A stretch of 44,152 nucleotides of DNA from Streptomyces acidicola (GTDB lineage: Bacteria > Actinomycetota > Actinomycetes > Streptomycetales > Streptomycetaceae), in NCBI RefSeq assembly GCF_009377235.1, contig NZ_VMNX01000057.1, forward strand, positions 1 to 44,152, written 5' to 3'. Shown piece by piece: positions 1 through 7,274 of this stretch. Numbering within the stretch: position 1 is the stretch's first letter; each line of letters starts with the position of its first letter. Made by a program: the position numbers and the translations under genes. Under the pieces are notes generated by a model. That model searched no databases and was not told the origin of the DNA. It was given only the letters and a program-made list of their open reading frames with translations.

Positions 1-286
1 CATTCCGCCCCCCGGCCCCGAACCGCACCCGGACCCGCACTCCCGGCTGGGCCACGGCATCGAGCTCCTCCGGCACCGCGTAGTCGAAGTACCGGTCGAG
101 ATGCAGCACTCCCTTGTCCACCAACACCCGGGCGACAGGCAACTCCTTCGCCAGCGCGGCCCCCCGCCACGTCCGAGGCTTCGCCTTCGGCGCCTTGTTC
201 TTCCGCACGGCCTCCCGAATGAGCGCGAGCTGCTCCGGCACCGCCCCCTGGGCGCCGCCGCTCCTCTGCCCGTTGCCGCTGCTCAC
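1..286 (-). CDS. priA: Primosomal protein N' (PriA), N-terminal part only
   Basis: The minus-strand reading begins at GTG 286 and runs off the left edge, giving about 95 residues. After a polar leader it reads PVARVLVDKGVLHLDRYFDY and then AVPEEL, followed by GVRVRVRFGAG. That is the 3'-DNA-binding domain at the start of PriA, which recognises the leading-strand 3' end at stalled forks and reloads the replisome. The helicase domains lie outside the window. GTG 286 is chosen because it sits where a leaderless transcript from the promoter at 294-316 would begin; an in-frame GTG at 310 would overlap that promoter. The actinobacterial protein often lacks an intact helicase motor, but this cannot be judged here. 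The downstream metK is separated from it by an inserted four-gene cassette. Confidence 0.9.
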   Translation of the reverse strand, partial: MSSGNGQRSGGAQGAVPEQLALIREAVRKNKAPKAKPRTWRGAALAKELPVARVLVDKGVLHLDRYFDYAVPEELDAVAQPGVRVRVRFGAGGRN

Positions 287-293
287 CCTTGCA

Positions 294-316
294 TTCTTAC
301 CAAATCCCACTGACAA
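294..316 (-). promoter_or_regulatory. PafBC/RecA-NDp-type DNA-damage promoter of priA
   Basis: On the minus strand TTGTCAGTG (316-308) is followed after 8 nt by TAAGAA (299-294). This matches the mycobacterial RecA-independent DNA-damage promoter consensus TTGTCAGTG-N8-TAnnnT, which is bound by the PafBC activator. The motif starts exactly 30 nt before GTG 286, so transcription should begin at or next to the start codon and give a leaderless message. The same geometry is seen upstream of rarA at 39717-39739, and the two sites share a 15-nt identical stretch. Confidence 0.72.
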
Positions 317-610
317 CGCCGCCCACCAAGATCACCCCACCGACCACCCCGGCCTCACTCCCCCATCAGCCACATCCTCCGCACCGGAAGCTCAGACTCA
401 CCTCCCCCACAAGGCCGCCCCACCGGCCATTTCCACCGCCGATCCAGCCTCCACGAGCCACCTGGGCCTGCCACGACCCCCACCCCGGTATCAGAACTGG
501 AAACGGGAAACTCCGCCGACCGCCTTGCCCGCCCCACCGCACCCGGCAGACGCTGATGCGCGACGACGGGCGTCCCTCGGTATCGGCGGCGTCGGCATGA
601 GGGGGTTCAC
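317..610. other. Gene-free divergent spacer between priA and the cassette
   Basis: About 290 nt separate the priA promoter from the regulator gene at 611. The plus strand is strikingly C-rich and poor in G from about 300 to 540, with many CCACC and CCCC runs. The open frames through it are low-complexity and show no family signature. Near the right end, GAGGGGG at about 598-605 acts as the ribosome binding site for GTG 611. I see no convincing -35/-10 pair for the cassette, although its promoter must lie here. Confidence 0.5.
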
Positions 611-1957
611 GTGCTGAAGCAGCCACAGATGTTCGGTCCCGAACTGCGCCGGTTACGGCTGGCCGCGGGACTGACGCTGACACAGCTCGCATCGTCCGTG
701 CACTACAGCAAGGGCCAGCTCAGCAAGATCGAGACCGGGCAGAAACGTCCTACTGCGGAGTTCGCGCGCCTTTGTGACGCGGCACTCGACGCGGGTGGCG
801 CCCTGTCCGCCCTGGTACCCGTCGCCCCGCGCCGTACCCGGTCCTCCGTCCGCGACCAGGAAGGAAGCATGTCACCACCCGATTCGTACGCACATCGCAT
901 TCCGGGAGAACATCCCGAAGGACATCCGGGCGGGCATCCGGGCGGATCGTCCTGGAGCCCGCCGTCCCGTCGGCAGATGATGGCCGCCGGAGCCGCCTCC
1001 GTCCTTGGTGTTCGAGCCGGTGAGCGCACCCCGGTGCCGAGTGCTCCGTCCGAAGCCGACTCACTGACGAGCGCGTACCGCGAACTGCTCGGCCAGTACC
1101 GCCGCATCGGCCAGATGTCCCCGCCGGGCACGCTGCTGCCGGTCCTGGCGGAACAGACGCGAGCTCTCCAAACGCTCTCCGCTCACGGCGACACCCGCGT
1201 CGGCCGCGATCTCCTCGCGCTGTCCGCCCGCTTCGCGGAGTTCACGGGCTGGATGGCTCAGGAGGCCGGCGACGACACCGCAGCGCTGCGCTGGACGGAC
1301 CACGCCGTGGATCTCGCCACCGCCTCAGGGGACGAGCACCTCGCCCAGTACGCCCTGGTGCGCCGTGCCCTGGTGTCGTACTACCGGGGAGCGGCCGCAG
1401 AGACGATCGACCTGGTCGACGCCGCACTGAGTGATCGGCTGCCACCCCGTATCCGTGGTCTGGCCGCACAGCGCAGGGCCCAGGGGCACGCCCTCGACGG
1501 GAACTACGACGCCTGCATGCGCAGCCTCGAACAGGCGCGCGTTCTCCTCGCTCGCGCCGCTGCGGAAGCCTCCACGGCAGACGCCCCCGTCCTGGGCACG
1601 ACACACCTCGACGACCCGGTGTCCATGATCACCGGCTGGTGTCTGCTGGACCTGGGCAGGCCCGCCCAGGCCGCCGCAGTCCTCGACCAGCAATGCGCGC
1701 GCCTGTCCGCCGGTGCCTTCCGTACCCGGGCCCGCTACGGCGCGCGCCGCGCCCTCGCACATGCCATCGCGGGTGAGATCGACCACGCGTGCGAGCTCAC
1801 CGCCGACCTCCTCGCGACGACCGCCTCGGTGGGATCGGCAACCATCGCCACCGATCTGCGGCGTCTGTCGCGCGCTCTGTGCCGCCACGCGAGCCGTCCC
1901 GCATGCCGGGCCATCGCGCCCCAGCTCACGGCGGCACTGGCACCGGACACGCGCTGA
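611..1957 (+). CDS. XRE-family helix-turn-helix regulator with C-terminal TPR-like helical region
   Basis: The protein has 448 residues. Residues 9-56 form a lambda-repressor-type HTH (ELRRLRLAAGLTLTQLA, then SKGQLSKIETGQKRPT). A disordered Gly/Pro/His linker follows. Residues about 119-130 read SRRQMMAAGAAS, which resembles a twin-arginine motif but lies internally after a DNA-binding domain. From about 150 onward the sequence is all-helical with repeated Ala/Leu patterns (RWTDHAVDLATASGDEHLAQ, GNYDACMRSLEQA), typical of TPR-like sensory domains in large streptomycete regulators. GTG 611 is preceded by GAGGGGG at good spacing. It lies 50 nt upstream of the TIR gene on the same strand, so it probably controls the cassette and may sense a trigger through its TPR part. 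The ligand and operator are unknown. Its membership of the system is inferred from position only. Confidence 0.8.
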   Translation: MLKQPQMFGPELRRLRLAAGLTLTQLASSVHYSKGQLSKIETGQKRPTAEFARLCDAALDAGGALSALVPVAPRRTRSSVRDQEGSMSPPDSYAHRIPGEHPEGHPGGHPGGSSWSPPSRRQMMAAGAASVLGVRAGERTPVPSAPSEADSLTSAYRELLGQYRRIGQMSPPGTLLPVLAEQTRALQTLSAHGDTRVGRDLLALSARFAEFTGWMAQEAGDDTAALRWTDHAVDLATASGDEHLAQYALVRRALVSYYRGAAAETIDLVDAALSDRLPPRIRGLAAQRRAQGHALDGNYDACMRSLEQARVLLARAAAEASTADAPVLGTTHLDDPVSMITGWCLLDLGRPAQAAAVLDQQCARLSAGAFRTRARYGARRALAHAIAGEIDHACELTADLLATTASVGSATIATDLRRLSRALCRHASRPACRAIAPQLTAALAPDTR

Positions 1958-2007
1958 CCATCGTTCCGACTCCTTCCCACCCGCTCCCGTAGAAGGGTTG
2001 ATTCGTC

Positions 2008-2724
2008 ATGCCCGATGTCTTCATCAACTACCGCACCGGCGACGGCCACCAAGTCGCCGTCACCATCGAGCGCGCCCTGTCCACGCGCTTCGGCTCGGAG
2101 CGGATCTACCGCGCCAGCAAGTCGATCCCGCCCGGTACGCCCTTTGACGCCCACTTGATCCACAGCGTGCGCCGCAGTGGCGTGCTCCTCGCCCTCATCG
2201 GCGACCAGTGGCTCGGCCATCCAGGCCTCCAGGACGCGGGCGACTGGGTCCGCAAGGAGATCCAGGAGGCCTTCCTCTGCGACATCCGGGTCATCCCGGT
2301 GCTCATCGGCCGCAGGACCGAACGCCCCTCCAAGGACGGCCTGCCCATGCCCCTGGGCAAGCTCGCGGACTGCCAGAGCCTCCGCTACGACCACCAGAAC
2401 GACGAGTCCGACCTCCAGCAGATCGGCGACACCCTGGCCGCCCTCGTCCCCGAGCTCGCGGCGGTCGACAGTCAGGCGCCCGAGGAGCCGGAGCCGGGTG
2501 TGCTGCGCAACACCATGAGCGACGTCCACGGCACGGCCGTGCAGGCGGGCACGGTCAACGGTGACATCGGCAGCGTCAAGGGGGCCCACGGCTCCGTACA
2601 CATCGGTCCGAGCAGCCGCACGATCCACCAGTCCGGCGCCGCCAACTACGTGGAGGGCACCAATGAGAGCGGCATACGTCAGTACTTCGGTCAGGTGCCG
2701 AAGGGTGAGGACGACGAGCGGTGA
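2008..2724 (+). CDS. TIR-domain effector with C-terminal amyloid-signalling-like motif
   Basis: The protein has 238 residues. Residues 1-150 have the TIR layout: VFINYRTGDG at 4-13 (strand A/box 1), SIPPGTPFDAHL at 39-50 (BB-loop region), SGVLLALIGDQWL at 57-69, then DWVRKEIQEAF at 79-89. Glu84, four residues after Trp80, is the best candidate for the catalytic glutamate of an NAD-hydrolysing TIR. A flexible Pro/Glu linker (155-165) leads to residues 168-203. Their core HGTAVQAGTVNGDI resembles the RHIM-like bacterial amyloid signalling motifs that link NLR proteins to effectors. A second short segment, TIHQSGAANYVEGTNESG (205-222), echoes the start of the next protein. AGAAGGG lies about 10 nt before ATG 2008. 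The stop overlaps the next start (GTGA). NADase activity is inferred from the family and not shown. Confidence 0.85.
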   Translation: MPDVFINYRTGDGHQVAVTIERALSTRFGSERIYRASKSIPPGTPFDAHLIHSVRRSGVLLALIGDQWLGHPGLQDAGDWVRKEIQEAFLCDIRVIPVLIGRRTERPSKDGLPMPLGKLADCQSLRYDHQNDESDLQQIGDTLAALVPELAAVDSQAPEEPEPGVLRNTMSDVHGTAVQAGTVNGDIGSVKGAHGSVHIGPSSRTIHQSGAANYVEGTNESGIRQYFGQVPKGEDDER

Positions 2725-4634
2725 ACCAGGCCGGAGGCGACACCCACAACTACAACGTGAACAACGTGATCGTCAGCGAGGCCACCGACCTCCTCAAAGC
2801 CCCCCTCAAGACTCCCCGACTGGTCGCCCGGGACCAGCTCATCCGCCTGCGCCGACAGTTCGCGCGGCCCAGGGGAATCAATGCCGCGTACGACGTCCTC
2901 GAAGCCGAGCACACGGTCTTCCTCACCGGTGAACCGGGCAGTGGCAGAAGCTCCGCGGCGAAGGTCCTGCTCTGCGAACTCCCGCACGAGAAGGGCATCT
3001 ACCACGAACTCACACCCGAGACCGGGGCCGAGGACACCAGCCTGCCGCCAGATCTCATCGGTGAAGAGGACCGCATACTGCTCGACCTGTCCGCCGCGGA
3101 CGCGAAGGCATGGAGCACAGCGCTGCACGACCTCTCGGCCTTCCGTCACGAACTGCTGCGCAAGAGGGCGTTTCTGGCGGTGGTACCGCCGCGGCAGTTC
3201 GAGAACGGGCTGCCCTCCGAGTTCATCCTCAGGACGATCCACCGACCCGACGCCAGGGAGGTGCTGGCACGGCACCTGCGCAGTCATCAATTGGACGACG
3301 CCGTCTGGCAGCCTCTGCCCCAGCAACTGCTCGAACATCTCGACGCCCATCCACCGATGCGCGAACTCGCCCGGCTCGTCCAGCGCATTGTGGCTGCGCG
3401 TGGGGCAGTCCACGGCCGCGGAGCCTTCGCCGAGTGGTGTGAGACAGCCCTCACGGCCCAGAAGGACCGCACGCGCGAAGTCGCCGAACTGCTGCCCCGG
3501 CTCCGCAAGGGGCGGCAGCGGGCCCTGCTCCTCGCCACGGCCATGCTGCACGGTGCCCGTGTCGAAGCCGTGCACCATGCCACTCCTCTGCTCCTGAAGG
3601 AAGTGGACTCCACCGACAACGCCCTGCCGCCCCTCGAGCGCAAGGGTCTGCTGGAGCGCCTCGACACCATCGAGGCGGAAATGGCCCCCGGCGCGGTCGT
3701 TTGCTTCAAGCAGCCTGACTTCGACGAGGCCGCCCGCCGCTATCTCTGGGCGAACCTGCCCGATGTCCGTGCTCCGCTCGGCACGTGGCTGGGCAAGATC
3801 CTCCAGCTTCGCGAACTCAACGATCCCGACCGCGAGTCAGTGGTGAAACGCTACACAGATCTGTGCCTCTCCTCGGGAACCACCGACCCGCTCTTCGCAC
3901 TCGTCGAGAACTGGACTCGCGACAACGCACCCCGCACGACTGAGGTGCGGGCCGCTGCCCACATCCTTCAACGCGGTGTTGAAGAAGAACAGTTCGGTGG
4001 TGACTTCCGCAGAAGGATCTACGACTGGAGCATCAGCCGCCCCACCGGCAATCTCCGTGAGGTTCTGGTCGAGGTCTGTGAGAAGGCGATGTCGGTCCAC
4101 CATCCGGAGCCGGCTCTTGTGCGACTCCACCACCTCGCCCGCAACGAGCCTCGACCGGGCGTCGCACGAGACGCTCTGCGGCGCTACGTGCGCCAGGACA
4201 CGAGGCTTCAGCGCCGTCTGCTGGCGCGGCTGGCCACCAGCCAGAACAGCCGATATCACCGTGCCGATGCCGATCTGTTCCTCGACCTCTCGGCCTTCCC
4301 GGACGACTTCCTGCTGCGAGCCTCGACCCGGCAGTGGCTCATCGACTGCTGGCGCATGGTTTTCGACCTGGTCGCCCCGCACCGCTGGGCTCCTGGTGCC
4401 CGCAACTGGCTGGTCGCCGCGGACGCGGTCGACAACGTGCCAGTCACCAATGCGGCCCTGGACATCCTGGTCGACGCCGCAGCCGCGCGGTACCCGGTCC
4501 TCAGCCGCGTCTACGCCGATGCGCGCCGAGCTGTCTCGTCCGGACTGTCCGCGCGTCTGCTGGAGACGATCAACAAGGCCCAGAGCTCCCACCTGGCACA
4601 GCGGTCCCCGAAACTGGAGGTGTCTCCCACATGA
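2721..4634 (+). CDS. STAND/NLR-like P-loop NTPase paired with the TIR gene
   Basis: The protein has 637 residues from GTG 2721, which overlaps the TIR stop by 4 bp. Residues 1-16 (MNQAGGDTHNYNVNNV) are Asn/Gly-rich and resemble the C-terminal tail of the TIR protein. The nucleotide-binding region has LVARDQLIRLRRQF at 34-47, a P-loop GEPGSGRSS at 70-78 in which the usual Lys is Arg, and a Walker-B-like RILLDLS at 118-124 lacking a following acidic residue. I recall similar GSGR / LLDLS pairs in other actinobacterial proteins of this type, so the variant may be a family trait. Residues about 260-637 are helical and leucine-rich without a recognisable repeat and could form the sensor. No TM segment is seen. 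The likely role is an NTP-gated sensor that activates the adjacent TIR protein; this is inference from architecture and coupling. Confidence 0.7.
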   Translation: MNQAGGDTHNYNVNNVIVSEATDLLKAPLKTPRLVARDQLIRLRRQFARPRGINAAYDVLEAEHTVFLTGEPGSGRSSAAKVLLCELPHEKGIYHELTPETGAEDTSLPPDLIGEEDRILLDLSAADAKAWSTALHDLSAFRHELLRKRAFLAVVPPRQFENGLPSEFILRTIHRPDAREVLARHLRSHQLDDAVWQPLPQQLLEHLDAHPPMRELARLVQRIVAARGAVHGRGAFAEWCETALTAQKDRTREVAELLPRLRKGRQRALLLATAMLHGARVEAVHHATPLLLKEVDSTDNALPPLERKGLLERLDTIEAEMAPGAVVCFKQPDFDEAARRYLWANLPDVRAPLGTWLGKILQLRELNDPDRESVVKRYTDLCLSSGTTDPLFALVENWTRDNAPRTTEVRAAAHILQRGVEEEQFGGDFRRRIYDWSISRPTGNLREVLVEVCEKAMSVHHPEPALVRLHHLARNEPRPGVARDALRRYVRQDTRLQRRLLARLATSQNSRYHRADADLFLDLSAFPDDFLLRASTRQWLIDCWRMVFDLVAPHRWAPGARNWLVAADAVDNVPVTNAALDILVDAAAARYPVLSRVYADARRAVSSGLSARLLETINKAQSSHLAQRSPKLEVSPT

Positions 4635-5752
4635 GTTCCGGTCAGAAGACGGTCCTGACGTTCCTCAGTCTGATCTACGGGCTCATCGTCGTCATCCTCG
4701 TGCTCTTCCTGCGCTGGCCGGTATGGATATGGCTCGGCTCCGTCTCCTTGCTGCTGGCCGTGTGGATCACGGTCGCGGTCGTCGCGGCGCGCGCCCGGCA
4801 GCGCGACCCGTTCCCGCCCGGCTCGCTGATCGAGCAACCCGCTCCGCCCGTCGTCGAACGGCGTGAACTCCACATCACCCGGGTCCCGTTGCCCAGCGCG
4901 GTTCCCGACTACGACTTCCTCTTCTCCGCCCGCGTCCGCTGGTGCCCGGTGGATTCCACCGCCGCTGACCAACTCACCAACCCCGGGGCGCTGGCCGTGG
5001 AGGCCGTGCTCGCCCGTGCCCGCGCGATCACGTGGGCTGTCGAACCGTTCCGCAGCTCTCTTGTACAGCACGAACTCAACGGCGCGCTGGGGGTGATGGC
5101 GCCGGATCGCGAGAATCGAGTCCAGGCCATGGCTCTGGATGTCGTCCTCACCCTCTCGGAAGCGGACCAGGAGCGACTGGAACGGCTCGCGGCGATCCGC
5201 AAGGACGAGGCGATATGGGAACACCAGCGCAGGTACGAGCAGAACAAACGCGAGTACCTGAGCGGTGATGTCCTCACGAGCACGGGCAGCGCGGTCGTGT
5301 GGTGGCTCGCGAAGAACGACGACCACGTGGAGAAGACCGTCAAGGACATAGGCCTCCTGGCCCGGCTCTCATCGGCGGCGAACAACTCGGAGGTCTCCGC
5401 ACCCTTCCGGCATCTCGTTCTGGATGCCTTCCCACCACCTCCTGTACCCGAGCGGCCTCCCAGCGCTCTCCAGCCTGACGAGCCGCCGGTCTTCGGGTCG
5501 CCCGAGGCTGATGCCGCGGACCTGATCGCCGAGGCCTTCCGGCGGGTGGGATTCCGCCCCGGGGACGACGAGGGCCTCCTTATCGTCGATCAACTGGCGA
5601 TGGCGATCGCTCCCAGGGACGCCGTGACCGCAGAGGAGATACGGCGTCGCTTCGGGGTCGGAGGCTCGCCGACGGCAGCGCACCCTCATCCCAATGGCTC
5701 CGGACCGCCGCAGATGCAGGACGCGTCAGAAGGCCCGTCCGAGCCCTTCTGA
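4631..5752 (+). CDS. Membrane-anchored protein of unknown function, third gene of the TIR cassette
   Basis: The protein has 373 residues. ATG 4631 overlaps the NTPase stop (ATGA), so expression is probably coupled. Two hydrophobic helices occupy about residues 7-27 and 32-54 and are followed by Arg-rich ARARQR, placing most of the protein in the cytoplasm. Residues 75-160 look like a beta-rich domain (ELHITRVPLPSAVPDYDFLF then SARVRW). Residues 175-215 are a charged helix (SEADQERLERLAAIRKDEA) that could be a coiled coil. The C-terminal third is Pro-rich, then a small helical patch (DAADLIAEAFRRVGF) and a disordered tail. The plan of N-terminal membrane hairpin, beta domain and charged helix loosely recalls SPFH/band-7 proteins, but I see no diagnostic motif. 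It could tether the NTPase/TIR complex or act as the membrane sensor or pore; this is unresolved. Confidence 0.6.
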   Translation: MSSGQKTVLTFLSLIYGLIVVILVLFLRWPVWIWLGSVSLLLAVWITVAVVAARARQRDPFPPGSLIEQPAPPVVERRELHITRVPLPSAVPDYDFLFSARVRWCPVDSTAADQLTNPGALAVEAVLARARAITWAVEPFRSSLVQHELNGALGVMAPDRENRVQAMALDVVLTLSEADQERLERLAAIRKDEAIWEHQRRYEQNKREYLSGDVLTSTGSAVVWWLAKNDDHVEKTVKDIGLLARLSSAANNSEVSAPFRHLVLDAFPPPPVPERPPSALQPDEPPVFGSPEADAADLIAEAFRRVGFRPGDDEGLLIVDQLAMAIAPRDAVTAEEIRRRFGVGGSPTAAHPHPNGSGPPQMQDASEGPSEPF

Positions 5753-5759
5753 CACACCG

Positions 5760-5795
5760 AGGCCCGGTGTCCCCGCCAGGGGGCACACCGGGCCT
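5760..5795. terminator. Bidirectional hairpin terminator between cassette and metK
   Basis: AGGCCCGGTGT (5760-5770) pairs perfectly with ACACCGGGCCT (5785-5795) across a 14-nt loop that can itself form a CCCC/GGGG pair. It lies 8 nt after the cassette stop and 17 nt after the end of convergent metK, so it can serve both. There is no long T tract, as is usual in Streptomyces. Confidence 0.75.
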
Positions 5796-5811
5796 TGTGA
5801 ACTGGGGCGGC

Positions 5812-7035
5812 TTACAGCCCCACGGCCTCACGCAACGCGTCCACCCGGTCCGTGCGCTCCCACGTGAAGTCGGGCAGCTCACGACCGAAGTGACCGTACG
5901 CCGCGGTCTGGGAGTAGATCGGGCGCAGCAGGTCGAGGTCGCGGATGATCGCGGCCGGGCGGAGGTCGAAGACCTTGGCGATGGCGGTCTCGATCTTTTC
6001 GGCGTCGACCTTGGCCGTGCCGAAGGTCTCGATGAAGAGGCCGACCGGCTCGGCCTTGCCGATGGCGTAGGCGACCTGGACCTCGCAGCGGGTGGCGAGG
6101 CCCGCGGCGACCACGTTCTTCGCGACCCAGCGCATCGCGTACGCCGCCGAACGGTCGACCTTGGACGGGTCCTTGCCGGAGAAGGCGCCGCCGCCGTGGC
6201 GGGCCATGCCGCCGTACGTGTCGATGATGATCTTGCGGCCGGTCAGGCCGGCGTCACCCATCGGGCCGCCGATCTCGAAACGGCCGGTCGGGTTGACCAG
6301 GAGGCGGTAGCCCTCGGTGTCCAGCTTGATGCCGTCGTCCAGCAGTGCCTTCAGCTCCGGCTCGACGACGAACTCCCGGATGTCGGGCGCCAGGAGCGAG
6401 TCCAGGTCGATGTCCGAGGCGTGCTGCGAGGAGACCACCACCGTGTCGAGGCGGACGGCCTTGTCGCCGTCGTACTCGATGGTGACCTGGGTCTTGCCGT
6501 CGGGGCGCAGGTAGGGGATCGTGCCGTTCTTGCGGACCTCGGACAGGCGCTTCGACAGTCGGTGCGCCAGGAAGATCGGCAGCGGCATGAGCGTGGGCGT
6601 CTCGTCCGTCGCGTACCCGAACATCAGGCCCTGGTCGCCGGCACCCTGCCGGTCCAGCTCGTCCACGTCGCCACCCGCGACGGCACCCTCGACCCGGGAC
6701 TCGTACGCCGTGTCCACGCCCTGCGCGATGTCCGGGGACTGAGAGCCGATGGAGACCGAGACACCACAGGATGCGCCGTCGAAGCCCTTCTTCGACGAGT
6801 CGTACCCGATTTCGAGGATCTTCTCGCGGACCAGCTGGGCGATCGGCGCGTACGTCTTGGTCGTGACCTCACCGGCCACGTGCACCAGGCCGGTGGTGAT
6901 CAGCGTCTCGACCGCGACCCGGGAGTTCGGGTCCTCGCGCAGAAGCGCGTCGAGAATGGTGTCGCTGATCTGGTCAGCGATCTTGTCGGGGTGACCCTCG
7001 GTGACAGACTCCGAGGTGAACAGGCGACGGGACAC
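5812..7035 (-). CDS. metK: S-adenosylmethionine synthetase
   Basis: This enzyme makes SAM from methionine and ATP in the cytosol and works as a tetramer. The 407-residue product starts SRRLFTSESVTEGHPDKIAD, containing the GHPDK motif. It continues with GASCGVSVSIGSQSPDIAQG (P-loop-like GxSxxV region), GAGDQGLMFGYA, and GGGAFSGKDPSKVDRSAAYA, which contains the FSGKDxxKVDRSxAY signature. GTG 7035 is chosen because AGGGAG lies 5 nt upstream and family proteins begin with SRRLFTSES; an in-frame start at 7104 would add 23 unrelated residues. Relative to the version I remember from S. coelicolor, it carries about five extra residues (VAGGDV) in a loop near residue 145. It converges with the TIR cassette; elsewhere I expect priA directly next to metK. 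No SAM riboswitch is evident upstream. Confidence 0.97.
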   Translation of the reverse strand: MSRRLFTSESVTEGHPDKIADQISDTILDALLREDPNSRVAVETLITTGLVHVAGEVTTKTYAPIAQLVREKILEIGYDSSKKGFDGASCGVSVSIGSQSPDIAQGVDTAYESRVEGAVAGGDVDELDRQGAGDQGLMFGYATDETPTLMPLPIFLAHRLSKRLSEVRKNGTIPYLRPDGKTQVTIEYDGDKAVRLDTVVVSSQHASDIDLDSLLAPDIREFVVEPELKALLDDGIKLDTEGYRLLVNPTGRFEIGGPMGDAGLTGRKIIIDTYGGMARHGGGAFSGKDPSKVDRSAAYAMRWVAKNVVAAGLATRCEVQVAYAIGKAEPVGLFIETFGTAKVDAEKIETAIAKVFDLRPAAIIRDLDLLRPIYSQTAAYGHFGRELPDFTWERTDRVDALREAVGL

Positions 7036-7274
7036 AACGCTCCCTGGGGTTGCAGCGGCTGCTGACTGATCATTGGCGGACGGGACGGGGGCTGCGCCCG
7101 ACATCGTCCGAGAACAGTTTATCGGTTGGGCACAACCGCAGGCCTACCCGTCTCGCCTCTTGGGAGTGCTGTGACCTGCGGCACCTGCATTCTGCCCACA
7201 GTGGATCGGTGTTCGCCAGGGGCGCCACGCGCCAATGTGCGGTGTTTGAGGGAACCTTGGGGCGGATGAACCCT
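7036..7274 (-). promoter_or_regulatory. metK upstream region with a small palindrome
   Basis: This 239-nt gap between coaBC and metK must hold the metK promoter. CGGTTG (7123-7128) and CAACCG (7133-7138) form a perfect 6-bp hairpin with a 4-nt loop, followed on the minus strand by an A/T-rich ATAAACTG that could be a -10 region. A weak hairpin GGCGC-CAC-GCGCC (7221-7233) lies just after the coaBC stop and may help end that transcript. No SAM-I, SAM-II or SAM-IV pattern was recognised. Confidence 0.35.

Noticed and set aside
114..617. Possible small genes in the priA-cassette spacer
   Set aside because: The frames give Pro/His/Thr-rich low-complexity sequence without ribosome binding sites or family features.
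611..5752. Prophage, integrative element or transposon carrying the TIR cassette
   Set aside because: No integrase, transposase, tRNA attachment site or terminal inverted repeats were seen; only the cassette genes themselves are present.
7036..7104. Longer metK start at 7104
   Set aside because: The added 23 residues (SGAAPVPSANDQ...) are absent from the family and the good ribosome binding site lies next to GTG 7035.
7036..7274. SAM riboswitch upstream of metK
   Set aside because: No conserved SAM aptamer pattern could be traced; only a short palindrome was found.
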